From NCBI GenBank assembly GCA_025449435.1, contig JANWJO010000078.1, positions 1 to 29,528 of the forward strand: a DNA stretch of 29,528 nucleotides, in the 5' to 3' direction. The DNA comes from Chloroflexota bacterium. GTDB lineage: Bacteria > Chloroflexota > UBA4733. A program made the translations under genes and the position numbers. The notes beneath the pieces were generated by a model. It worked only from the letters and a program-made list of their open reading frames with translations, was not told the DNA's origin and did not search any database. Below are positions 15,697 to 23,159 of the stretch, one piece after another (the first letter of the stretch is position 1; each line of letters starts with the position of its first letter).

Positions 15697-16719
15697 ATGC
15701 AACTCTTAGTAACCGGCGGAGCCGGCTTTATTGGGTCGAACTTTATCCGCTATTGGCTGGAGCGGTACGTCGCTGATCAGGTGGTCAACCTCGACGTCCT
15801 CACCTATGCCGGCAACCTGGCCAACCTCGACGATGTGGTCGCTCGCTTTGCTGATCGCTATCGGTTCGTGCGCGGCGACATAGGCAACCTCGACCTGGTC
15901 GAGCACGTGCTCAGCGAATACCACATCGACGCCGTCGTGAACTTCGCCGCTGAGAGTCACAACAGCCGGGCCATCATCGACCCAGGTGCGTTCATCCGCA
16001 CCAATGTGCTGGGCACGCAGACCCTGATGGAAGCCTGCCGCCGCCAGAAGACGCCACGCGTACACCATGTCAGCACCTGCGAGGTCTACGGCGACTTGCC
16101 GCTCGACAGCCCTGACAGCTTTTCGGAGGAACATCCCTACCGGCCGCGCACGCCCTACAACGCGGCCAAGGCTGGAGCTGACCTTGCCGTACACGCCTAT
16201 TTCGAAACCTTTGGGCTGCCGGTGACCCTCTCGACGTGTGCCAACAACTACGGCCCGTACCAATTCCCCGAGAAGGTAGTGCCGGCATTCACCGTCAGTG
16301 CGATTGACGACCTGCCGCTCACCCTGTACAAGTCCAGCGCCAACCGGCGCGAGTGGCTGCATGTGTCCGACCATTGCGGCGCCATCGACCTCATCCTCAA
16401 GAAGGGCCACCTTGGAGAGATGTACAACATTGGCAGCGGCCTGGAGCAGAGCGTCGAGCAGATTGCCGACCGCATCCTCACTACCCTGGACAAGCCGGCC
16501 AGCCTCAAAACCTATGTGCCCGACCGTCCCGGCCACGACCGGCGGTACTTACTCAACAGCGCCAAGATCCGCCGTGAACTCGGCTGGCAACCAGCAGTCG
16601 ATTTTGAGACCGGCCTGCCCGACACCGTGCGCTGGTACGCCAGCAACCCAGCGTGGTGGCGCCCCCTCAAGCAGCGCTTAGCGATCCAGGAAGGCGCGTG
16701 GGGTCAGCAAACGCGTTGA
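15697..16719 (+). CDS. RmlB-like NAD-dependent nucleotide-sugar 4,6-dehydratase
   Basis: The 340-residue protein is an extended short-chain dehydrogenase. T-G-G-A-G-F-I-G-S-N-F binds NAD. Tyr154 and Lys158 (Y-N-A-A-K) form the catalytic pair. C-A-N-N-Y-G-P-Y-Q-F-P-E-K and R-E-W-L-H-V-S-D-H-C are typical of dTDP-glucose 4,6-dehydratases. Two positions differ from RmlB. The S-T-D-E-V-Y-G motif reads S-T-C-E-V-Y-G, with Cys128 in place of the dehydrating aspartate, although Glu129 is kept. The usual E-S-H-V-D-R-S reads E-S-H-N-S-R-A. The length is standard. No other nucleotide-sugar genes are nearby, so the substrate is open. Confidence 0.85.
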   Translation: MQLLVTGGAGFIGSNFIRYWLERYVADQVVNLDVLTYAGNLANLDDVVARFADRYRFVRGDIGNLDLVEHVLSEYHIDAVVNFAAESHNSRAIIDPGAFIRTNVLGTQTLMEACRRQKTPRVHHVSTCEVYGDLPLDSPDSFSEEHPYRPRTPYNAAKAGADLAVHAYFETFGLPVTLSTCANNYGPYQFPEKVVPAFTVSAIDDLPLTLYKSSANRREWLHVSDHCGAIDLILKKGHLGEMYNIGSGLEQSVEQIADRILTTLDKPASLKTYVPDRPGHDRRYLLNSAKIRRELGWQPAVDFETGLPDTVRWYASNPAWWRPLKQRLAIQEGAWGQQTR

Positions 16720-16880
16720 CTTGCTCCCCGGCCGGAGGTTGACTCCTTCCTTGCGAACGCATGGTCACAGTGGAATCTGGGGTTAGGGAAGAGAAAACAG
16801 CAAAAGGGGCATGCCGTTGTTGTGACGGTGCATCGCTCGCCCTGCCCGCTGCCCATAATGGACGCAGGAAGGGGAGTGCC

Positions 16881-17801
16881 ATGTTGGGTATCGGCTACTT
16901 CCGCGCGCAGCCAACGGAATACGTCCTCCGCTATACCTCGGGGCGGGTCACGCGAGAGGGGGTCGGACTCTCCTTCGCGTATTTACGCCACAACACTCAG
17001 GTCGTTGCCGTCTCTACCAGTAGCGCTGACGCCAACTTCGTCTTCAACGAGGTCACCACGAACTTTCAGGCGGTGACCATCCAGGGCCAGTGCACGTACC
17101 GCATCCAGGATGCGCGCCGGGCAGCGAGCCTCCTCAACTTTGCCATCGATCCCCAAAACCGTTCCTACCTCTCGAGCGATCCTGAACGTCTCGCCCAGCG
17201 CATCACCAACGTCATTCAGATGGTCACGCGTAGCCAGATCCAGGAGCGTACGCTCGAAGAGACGATTCGCCAGACCCAGGAGATCGCTGCGCGCGTGCTT
17301 GCCAACGTACGGGAGGGGGGGCTGCTCCAAGCGCTCGGTGTGGAGCTGCTGAGCGTCTACGTGCTGGCGGCGAAACCGACGCCCGAGGTGGCGAAGGCGC
17401 TGGAAGCTGAGTACCGCGAGACGCTCCTGCGGAAAGCCGATGAAGCCATCTATGCCCGCCGCGCCGCCGCCGTGGACGAGGAGCGCAAGATCAAGGAGAA
17501 TGAGCTGGCCAGCCAGATCGCGCTCGAACTCCAGCGCCAGCAACTTATCGAGCGCGAAGGCCAGAATGCGCAGCAGACCACCGAATTCCAGGGTCGGGCG
17601 TTGGAGTTGGAAGCCGAGTATCGCGCTCGCGCACTGGAGCGAGAGCTGTCTGCGTACCGCACGCTCGAGCCACGCATGGTCGTCGCCTCCGCTCTCAAAG
17701 ACCTCGGTCTGCATGCCAGCAAGATCGGCACGCTCAACATCACGCCCGACCTCCTTGCTACCATCCTCGACGCCCAGCGCGACGGTGAAAGCCGTACCTA
17801 G
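16881..17801 (+). CDS. SPFH/Band 7 domain protein
   Basis: The 306-residue protein has an N-terminal SPFH domain (about 1-190) and an Ala/Glu/Arg-rich coiled coil (about 190-265, with heptad-like E-x-x-x-R and repeated A-R-A-L-E). The C-terminus T-L-N-I-T-P-D-L-L-A-T-I-L is conserved-looking. The N-terminus Y-F-R-A-Q-P-T-E-Y-V-L-R-Y fits the SPFH entry strand, and there is no obvious transmembrane anchor. SPFH proteins form large oligomeric scaffolds, usually at membranes. The ATG at 16881 follows AGGAAGGGGAG. The next gene starts five bases after the stop, so the two products very probably act together. Confidence 0.85.
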   Translation: MLGIGYFRAQPTEYVLRYTSGRVTREGVGLSFAYLRHNTQVVAVSTSSADANFVFNEVTTNFQAVTIQGQCTYRIQDARRAASLLNFAIDPQNRSYLSSDPERLAQRITNVIQMVTRSQIQERTLEETIRQTQEIAARVLANVREGGLLQALGVELLSVYVLAAKPTPEVAKALEAEYRETLLRKADEAIYARRAAAVDEERKIKENELASQIALELQRQQLIEREGQNAQQTTEFQGRALELEAEYRARALERELSAYRTLEPRMVVASALKDLGLHASKIGTLNITPDLLATILDAQRDGESRT

Positions 17802-17806
17802 CCGCG

Positions 17807-18829
17807 ATGGTACAGGTGGACAAGATCGTCGTCGTGAGCAAAAGGACGGCGCTGGAAGAGCTGATCGAGCGTTTCAATACCCGCGACCAGGCGCGCTTCT
17901 ACCTGGAGCACATGGGCGCTTCCTTTGAGGAATACCAGGCCGCGCACGATGCGTATGCGGCGGCCATCACCGCCTTGCGCGCCGCTCTCCCCAAAGGCGT
18001 CCGTCAGCAGTTTATTGAACGGTCGTATGTCCCCACCTTCACCTTTGGTCAGCACGATTTGGTCATCACTCTCGGCCCAGACGGCCTCATCGTCAATGTG
18101 GCCAAGTACCTGGACACGCAGCCGCTGCTCGCCTTTAATCCAGACCCTTCGCGTATCGACGGCGCGCTCATCCCCTTCTCCATCGACAGTGCGCCCACTG
18201 TCGTGCGCCAGGCGGTAGAGGGCAAGGTCGCTCTTCAGCATCTCACGATGGCCAGGGCCGAGCTCAATGACGGGCAGCGGCTGTATGCCGTCAACGACCT
18301 GTTTATAGGCCAGCGGACGCACGTATCTGCTCGCTACCAGCTCCGTCTGGGCAGCCAGGTAGAGAACCAGTCCTCTAGCGGCATCATCGTATCCACCGGC
18401 GCCGGCTCGACCGGCTGGTTTCGTTCGCTGCTCACGGGAGGATCGGCGCTGGCCGGAGCGTTCTCCAAAGACCCGGCGGTGCAGACGATGCGCGAGCACT
18501 TTCGCTTCGACCGCGAAGTGGCCCACCTATACTTTGTCGTGCGTGAACCTTTTCCCAGCAAGACGAGCCAGGCCAGTCTGATCTTCCGGCGACTCGATGC
18601 CAGCCACTCGCTCGAGATCGTCTCGCAGATGCCGGCCAACGGCGTTATTTTCAGCGACGGCATCGAAACAGACGCGTTGGACTTCAATAGCGGCGCGACT
18701 GCACGCATCAGTGTGGCTGAGAAGAAGGTACACCTCGTGGTCGATACCGTCGCCGACGCCACTGCCAGGCTCCCGGCTCAGCCGGTGGCAACCCGCCAGC
18801 GCGCCTCCGCCCAACGTATACGTCGATAG
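17807..18829 (+). CDS. NAD-kinase-like (ATP-NAD kinase/sugar kinase fold) protein
   Basis: The 340-residue protein resembles NAD kinase. I-T-L-G-P-D-G-L (88-94) stands where NAD kinases have G-G-D-G-T. A-F-N-P-D-P-S-R-I-D-G-A and A-V-N-D-L-F-I-G (161-168) match the I-N and L-N-E/D motifs. S-T-G-A-G-S-T-G-W (196-204) matches the S-T-P-T-G-S-T-A-Y loop, and F-S-D-G-I follows later. The first glycine of the GGDG motif is kept and the second is Pro, so ATP/NAD phosphorylation may be altered. The first 85 residues are specific to this subgroup. It is translated right after the SPFH gene with a five-base gap. A kinase acting with a membrane scaffold is an inference; the substrate is unknown. Confidence 0.75.
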   Translation: MVQVDKIVVVSKRTALEELIERFNTRDQARFYLEHMGASFEEYQAAHDAYAAAITALRAALPKGVRQQFIERSYVPTFTFGQHDLVITLGPDGLIVNVAKYLDTQPLLAFNPDPSRIDGALIPFSIDSAPTVVRQAVEGKVALQHLTMARAELNDGQRLYAVNDLFIGQRTHVSARYQLRLGSQVENQSSSGIIVSTGAGSTGWFRSLLTGGSALAGAFSKDPAVQTMREHFRFDREVAHLYFVVREPFPSKTSQASLIFRRLDASHSLEIVSQMPANGVIFSDGIETDALDFNSGATARISVAEKKVHLVVDTVADATARLPAQPVATRQRASAQRIRR

Positions 18830-18884
18830 CCTGTCAGAGCGACCCGTATTTCATCGTGCCCACCCGGCACGAGGGCAGCGCGAT

Positions 18885-19841
18885 ATGGAACAAATATTCT
18901 ATACTAGTCACATGCCAAATGTCACCTACACCGAAACCACCGCCAAGTCGGCACTCAACCGGGTGCAAGGCATGCCGTTCGGCTGGTCGCTCAATCCGTA
19001 CCGGGGGTGCCACCACGGCTGCACCTATTGCTACGCCCGCGTCACGCACGCCTATATGGGGCTAAACACCGGCAGCGACTTCGAGCAGCGTATTTTTGTG
19101 AAGACCAACCTCGCGCAGGTCTTGCGCAGCGAACTGCGCCGGCCAGCGTGGACCGGTGAAGGCGTGGCCATTGGCACGGCCACCGACCCATATCAACCCG
19201 CCGAGGGGCACTACAAGATCACGCGTGCTTGTTTAGCAGTGCTGGCGGCGCACCCCAACGCCGCCAACGTCACGACCAAGGGCACGATGATCGTGCGCGA
19301 TATAGACGTGCTGCAAACGCTGGTTGCACAGGCGCGCGTCAGCGTACACATGAGCGTGATCACACTGGACGAGACAGTGTGGCGCGCCATGGAGCCGGGC
19401 ACCCCGCCGCCGCACCAGCGTCTGCGCGCCGTGAAGCAGCTGGCCTACGCAGGCGTACCAGTGGGCATCTCGCTCGCCCCGGTCCTGCCCAAGCTGACCG
19501 AATCTGCCAGCGATCTTGAGCACTTAATAGCCGCTGCGGCCGATCACGGCGCGCAGTGGGTGTGGACCGGCACTCTGCATCTGGAACCAGCCGTGCGCGA
19601 CGTGCTCGTCTCGGCCGTGCAGCGGGCGTTTCCGCGGGTCGCCGCTGATTACACACGTGTGTACGGTGCCAGCGGCAGCGGTGGCGGCGCGCGCTACACG
19701 CCTAGTCGCTATGTGGAGGCGGTCGAGCAGCGCATCTCCGAGTTGCAGCTGCGCTACGGCCTGGGCGGACCGCACGAACGACGCACCGCACTAGCCGAGG
19801 TACCTACTCAGCCCGTGTATGTCCAGGAGCGGCTCTTGTAA
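18885..19841 (+). CDS. SPL-family radical SAM protein
   Basis: The 318-residue protein has S-L-N-P-Y-R-G-C-H-H-G-C-T-Y-C-Y-A-R, containing the C-x3-C-x2-C motif that binds the [4Fe-4S] cluster used to cleave S-adenosylmethionine. G-T-A-T-D-P-Y-Q-P-A-E and V-T-T-K-G-T fit the spore-photoproduct-lyase-like group (Rv2578c type). That group is widespread in non-sporulating bacteria and has no established substrate. The ATG at 18885 follows GAGGG. It starts 55 bases after the NAD-kinase-like gene. Its stop codon coincides with the start of the first of two direct repeats flanking the toxin-antitoxin genes. Function in DNA repair is possible but unproven. Confidence 0.85.
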   Translation: MEQIFYTSHMPNVTYTETTAKSALNRVQGMPFGWSLNPYRGCHHGCTYCYARVTHAYMGLNTGSDFEQRIFVKTNLAQVLRSELRRPAWTGEGVAIGTATDPYQPAEGHYKITRACLAVLAAHPNAANVTTKGTMIVRDIDVLQTLVAQARVSVHMSVITLDETVWRAMEPGTPPPHQRLRAVKQLAYAGVPVGISLAPVLPKLTESASDLEHLIAAAADHGAQWVWTGTLHLEPAVRDVLVSAVQRAFPRVAADYTRVYGASGSGGGARYTPSRYVEAVEQRISELQLRYGLGGPHERRTALAEVPTQPVYVQERLL

Positions 19842-19882
19842 CGGCTACCGCTTGCATGCTGGTGTCCGATGAGGTCGAATCG
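19838..19882 (+). repeat. 45-bp direct repeat, copy 1
   Basis: This copy begins at the TAA of the radical SAM gene and matches 20799-20843 at 38 of 45 positions without gaps. The two copies flank the VapBC locus in the same orientation. The copy contains CCGAT/ATCGG near its right end as a small inverted repeat. Confidence 0.6.
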
Positions 19883-20051
19883 GTGGTTCTGAAGCCGCCG
19901 CTGTCGGATTACCGAATGTCTCAGTCTCCAGCCGCCAGATTGTTGAGGCGGGTCCGGGCACCGTATGCGGTGCGCTATGCCCGGCCACCTTCGACGATGG
20001 ATGTGTTAGCGTCAGATGTCGGGCGAAACCGCTCGGGAAATTGAGGCGACA

Positions 20052-20279
20052 GTGCGCACGACCGTGGACATCGAGGACGACGTACTGCTGGCGACGAAGG
20101 AACTCGCGCGGCAGCAGGGCGTATCCATGGGTAAGGTGCTGTCGAATCTGGCCCGGCAGGCACTGACTCGCAGTGTCCCTATGGACACGCGTGACGGTGT
20201 GTCGCTCTTTCCGATTTCGCGAGAGAGTGGGGTGGTCACCCTCGAGCTGGTAAACCGGCTCCGTGATGAGGCCCCTTGA
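20052..20279 (+). CDS. vapB: VapB-type antitoxin (ribbon-helix-helix)
   Basis: The 75-residue product begins R-T-T-V-D-I-E-D-D-V-L, then K-E-L-A-R-Q-Q-G-V-S-M-G-K-V-L. This is the ribbon-helix-helix DNA-binding pattern of VapB/CopG-like antitoxins. The C-terminal 35 residues (V-S-L-F-P-I, then L-V-N-R-L-R-D-E) are the usual toxin-neutralising tail. The GTG at 20052 is chosen because GAGG precedes it by five bases and homology starts at R-T-T; an ATG at 20016 would add 12 unconserved residues. Its TGA overlaps the toxin TTG by four bases (TTGA). The antitoxin probably also represses its own operon. Confidence 0.85.
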   Translation: MRTTVDIEDDVLLATKELARQQGVSMGKVLSNLARQALTRSVPMDTRDGVSLFPISRESGVVTLELVNRLRDEAP

Positions 20280-20706
20280 GCGCCTACCTGCTCGACATCA
20301 TCTCCTCTTGGCGTTGACCGATCCCAGGCACATCCACCTTGATGTTGCCCACCGATGGTTCGCCGATTTCGGAGCGGCCAACTGGACCACCTGTCCGCTG
20401 ACGGAAAACGGCTTTGTGCGCATTGCCAGCCATCCCCGTTATCCGAATCGCCCGGGAGGAGTGAGTACTGTGCTGGCGATCCTCCGTCAGTTCTGTGCTG
20501 CCCACGGGCACCACTTCTGGATCGAGGACATCAGCATTCGCGATGTGATCGGACCCGACACCATCATCACCCCTGCGCAAATCACCGATGTGTATCTCCT
20601 GGGGCTTGCCGTGCAGGAGGGCGGGAAGCTGGCGACGCTCGACCAGCACTTGCCTGCGCTGGCGATTGAGCATGGAGTGGAGTCCCTGGAACTTATCATC
20701 CCATAG
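20276..20706 (+). pseudogene. vapC: VapC-type PIN-domain toxin, frameshifted at the first catalytic motif
   Basis: From the TTG at 20276 the frame reads S-A-Y-L-L-D-I, the expected VapC start, then runs into a stop within six codons. The rest of the toxin (L-L-L-A-L-T-D-P-R-H-I-H, C-P-L-T-E-N-G-F-V-R-I, I-T-D-V-Y-L-L-G-L-A, L-A-T-L-D) continues in the next frame to a TAG at 20706. Adding one base at 20300-20301 (AT to AAT) restores D-I-N-L-L-L-A-L-T-D, the canonical PIN D-x-N entry. Initiation at GTG 20263 or ATG 20266 would bypass the break, but that product lacks the first catalytic aspartate. The remaining acidic residues are intact, so the lesion looks recent or is a sequencing error. An intact VapC cleaves RNA, often tRNA or rRNA. 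Confidence 0.8.
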
Positions 20707-21391
20707 GCGTGGGGGAGCGATTCCCCTGTGTACCCATCTCCCAGAGATCCCCGGCCCCATCGCGCGACTGCCGGCAAACAATGCCTTACCCACTAGTCGT
20801 AACGGCCACCGCTTGCATTCGCGTGTCCCACGTGGTCGAATCGTGATGGTAGAGCGACCGGCGCCAGCGCGGCCCAACGCCTGCGTTCCCCAGCAAATCC
20901 CTCCTGGCCGTACGATCGCTGCACTGACGCCGCGGCGCTTGCTCAGGCCGGCCGGGCCGCCGAAGCCGAGGCCGACCTGACGCTGCTAGAATCTCAGATT
21001 GGCCAGTTTCCGCGAATACAGGTCATCCTCGCTCGCGGCCGCGCTGCGGTCGCGGCGGCTGGCCGCGCGAAGGATTGGGACAGATGCGAAGCCGGGCACA
21101 CAGCGAGAGTTCAAATTGGACGTGGCGTGGCAAATCCCCTCATCGAGCAGGGCTGGCGAGGGCGCGCGCGGCCCTAATCAGTAGCGATGCCGGCGTGAAC
21201 CTCGCCGAACGCTTTTCATCCCTAGCGCGAGTCCGCGCACTCAGCTGGTGAGGTGAACGCCCAACTGTGGCGAGCGCAAAGAACGCCATCGACGCGGCAG
21301 CGACGCGGCGCAAGCAGACCCGGTGGGGCAGCCAGTGTACGTCCACGAACTGTTGGCATAGGTGAAAATGGTTGGGACCGAGCTTCACTTC
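20707..21391. other. Decayed accessory region without an intact gene
   Basis: No convincing gene is present in these 685 bases. Between about 20905 and 21177 the plus-strand frame ending with TAA at 21175 reads like a fragment of a helical-repeat protein (A-A-A-L-A-Q-A-G-R-A-A-E-A-E-A-D-L). It has no start codon or continuation. The base use remains GC-rich and coding-like, which suggests a gene remnant. The second direct repeat lies inside at 20799-20843. Confidence 0.5.
20799..20843 (+). repeat. 45-bp direct repeat, copy 2
   Basis: Partner of the copy at 19838-19882, identical at 38 of 45 positions and in the same orientation. It begins about 90 bases after the toxin stop. GTAACGGC and the block GGTCGAATCG are conserved exactly, and the middle is more diverged. 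Confidence 0.6.
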
Positions 21392-21622
21392 TCACTCGCG
21401 ATCGGGCATGCCCTCAGGCTTGGCTTCGACTCGCTCGATGTGCATGGGTTCGAGCGCAATCATGCACTTAATCTCCCCGGAGTCGGTGCAGAACTCGACC
21501 AAGTAGGCGAGTGACGGCAGTGGCTGCACAATCAGCACGGCGCCTGTGTCGCCACGCCGCAGGCCGTACTGCGGCCAGTCGCCCAGGAGCCGCACGGCAT
21601 CGTACTCCTGTACCTGGTTCAT
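21392..21622 (-). CDS. Small DUF4926-like protein
   Basis: The 76-residue protein reads Y-D-A-V-R-L-L, then Y-G-L-R-R-G-D-T-G-A-V-L-I-V, then Y-L-V-E-F-C and A-L-E-P-M-H-I-E-R-V. This is the pattern of DUF4926, a compact beta-barrel-like domain usually encoded next to larger partner proteins. There is no signal peptide or membrane segment. Its ATG overlaps the TGA of the upstream gene (ATGA), so translation is coupled and a stoichiometric partner is likely. From family context it may be an antitoxin or immunity-like protein, but no function is established. Confidence 0.75.
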   Translation of the reverse strand: MNQVQEYDAVRLLGDWPQYGLRRGDTGAVLIVQPLPSLAYLVEFCTDSGEIKCMIALEPMHIERVEAKPEGMPDRE

Positions 21623-22992
21623 CGTGCCGATCCTTGTGGGGACGTGGCGATTATGCCGGCTGTGAGCAGCCGAGGCACATAGCTCGGAGGGTCAAAGATC
21701 CACACGGTGTGAACGGTCGCGGCGCCAGCTGGACCAACCATCGGAATCGGAACAACGCAGCGTGAGCCGAGGCGGTCATCGGTTTCGGACGTCGAATCGT
21801 TGCTCACAATGCCGACGCGCAGTTGGTCGACAAAGTCCTGGTAGTTGGTCGCGTTGTAACCAAGCAGGTTCTGGAATGTGCGCGCCTTGTGCTGGCCTAA
21901 TGGGTGACCGGCATTGAGCACATAGCCCAAGATAGTCTGATCAACGTCGATGATGGCGCGATAGCAGAACAAGCGAAGGAGTACGTCCGTTCTATCGGGC
22001 ACCTCTTCCACTGGCAGACCGAGCTGTTGAAAATGCGGCGCCCACTGCGCCTGCGCCTTCCGGGGAATGCGATGCCACCACGGCCCGGGTGGATCGTGTT
22101 TTGGTTTGTGCAAGGTCTTGTCGAGCGGTTTGGCAGGAAACGTTGCACGTTCGTAGCGCTCGTCCCAAGGGGCCAGCAGTGCGCCAAACTTGGTGCGCAG
22201 GGGCTCTTCCAAGTGTAAGCGTAGGAGTTCCAACTTGTCACGCCAAACGTAGATCGAGCAGAACAGGCTCGGGTAGGTGTCGAAGCCGAGTTCGGCATCC
22301 CGTATCTGCTGCGTCCACATCATCATCTTCTTCGCCCAATACGGATCGGTGGGGAACAGTTCCGCTGTGCGCGCGGCGAGCTCGGCCAGTTCCTCGTCCG
22401 TAAACCTCTTCGCGCCGGCTGCTGCCAGCTGGAGCGCTCTTGTTCGTTCGACTTCTTCTTGCTCCGCCTGTTGGCCTATGCTTCGAGTCTCCTCTTGCTT
22501 CGCTTGCAATGCCGGGAAGCTGGCCGTTGATCCACGCAGCACATCGTCACCGAAGGCGCGCAGTGCTTCCGCGTCGTAGGCCACCCACGCGCGCATCCGT
22601 TCGTCTGCCGATGCCCCGCTGGTCCGCGCGAAGACGGCGTGAAACTGCTGCCTGGCCAGTAAAAATGCACGCTGCTCAGGGGCTATGGCATGGCGCAGCG
22701 CTACCAAGGTGTTAACTGTGAAGGTATGCCCCCGTTGATCCGTGCCAGTACGGAATTCTCCCTCGTTCAAGGTGGCAAACGACGTGCTGCAATACTGGTC
22801 ACGCTTTTCGTAGGCAAGCCTTACGGCCATACCGGCGTGTCGATTGCGATAGCGTAGCGACATGCCCCAGTTCGACATATCTACATCGGGCGCCTCATAC
22901 CCATACGTTTCGATGAGGTAGTGCAGCCGATCCTCGATGTACGCTCGTAGCTCAAGATCTCGCCGTCGCGCTTCTTCCGCAGTGATCGGCAT
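21619..22992 (-). CDS. Large protein with C-terminal DUF6883-like domain
   Basis: The 457-residue protein ends in a domain (about 346-457) reading I-L-G-Y-V-L-N-A-G-H-P-L-G-Q-H-K-A-R-T-F, then T-V-W-I-F-D and P-R-L-L-T-A. This fits DUF6883, a domain commonly encoded next to DUF4926. Residues 1-110 form a separate mixed alpha/beta module with S-L-R-Y-R-N-R-H-A-G and conserved aromatic residues. Residues about 110-230 are Glu/Gln/Arg-rich and probably coiled coil. Residues 230-345 contain W-A-K-K-M-M-M-W-T-Q-Q, W-R-D-K and P-W-W-H-R-I-P motifs. I do not recognise these N-terminal parts. The ATG at 22992 has AAGGAGG eight bases upstream. No signal peptide, transmembrane segment or Walker motif is seen. 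Confidence 0.7.
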   Translation of the reverse strand: MPITAEEARRRDLELRAYIEDRLHYLIETYGYEAPDVDMSNWGMSLRYRNRHAGMAVRLAYEKRDQYCSTSFATLNEGEFRTGTDQRGHTFTVNTLVALRHAIAPEQRAFLLARQQFHAVFARTSGASADERMRAWVAYDAEALRAFGDDVLRGSTASFPALQAKQEETRSIGQQAEQEEVERTRALQLAAAGAKRFTDEELAELAARTAELFPTDPYWAKKMMMWTQQIRDAELGFDTYPSLFCSIYVWRDKLELLRLHLEEPLRTKFGALLAPWDERYERATFPAKPLDKTLHKPKHDPPGPWWHRIPRKAQAQWAPHFQQLGLPVEEVPDRTDVLLRLFCYRAIIDVDQTILGYVLNAGHPLGQHKARTFQNLLGYNATNYQDFVDQLRVGIVSNDSTSETDDRLGSRCVVPIPMVGPAGAATVHTVWIFDPPSYVPRLLTAGIIATSPQGSAR

Positions 22993-23159
22993 CGCAGGTG
23001 CCTCCTTGGACATACGCCCCAATTCTACATCTCGTCGTTGTGTGCGGTCTGTCCCTTCATCGCAGAGATGACGCGTGCTCCGCCCGTTTGCATACTTTCC
23101 CCCCACGTGGTCTCATCTTGCCTGGAAGTGGTGGTTATGGCGCGGAGGCAGGGCAAGAC

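Noticed and set aside
15706..16536. 276-codon minus-strand frame antisense to the dehydratase gene
   Set aside because: High GC keeps the opposite frame open; no recognisable domain or ribosome-binding site.
20016..20051. Upstream ATG as the vapB start
   Set aside because: The GTG at 20052 has a ribosome-binding site and coincides with the start of family homology.
21329..21361. Short similarity (Q-P-V-Y-V-H-E-L-L-A) to the C-terminus of the radical SAM protein
   Set aside because: Only about ten residues match and nothing before them aligns, so duplication is not supported.
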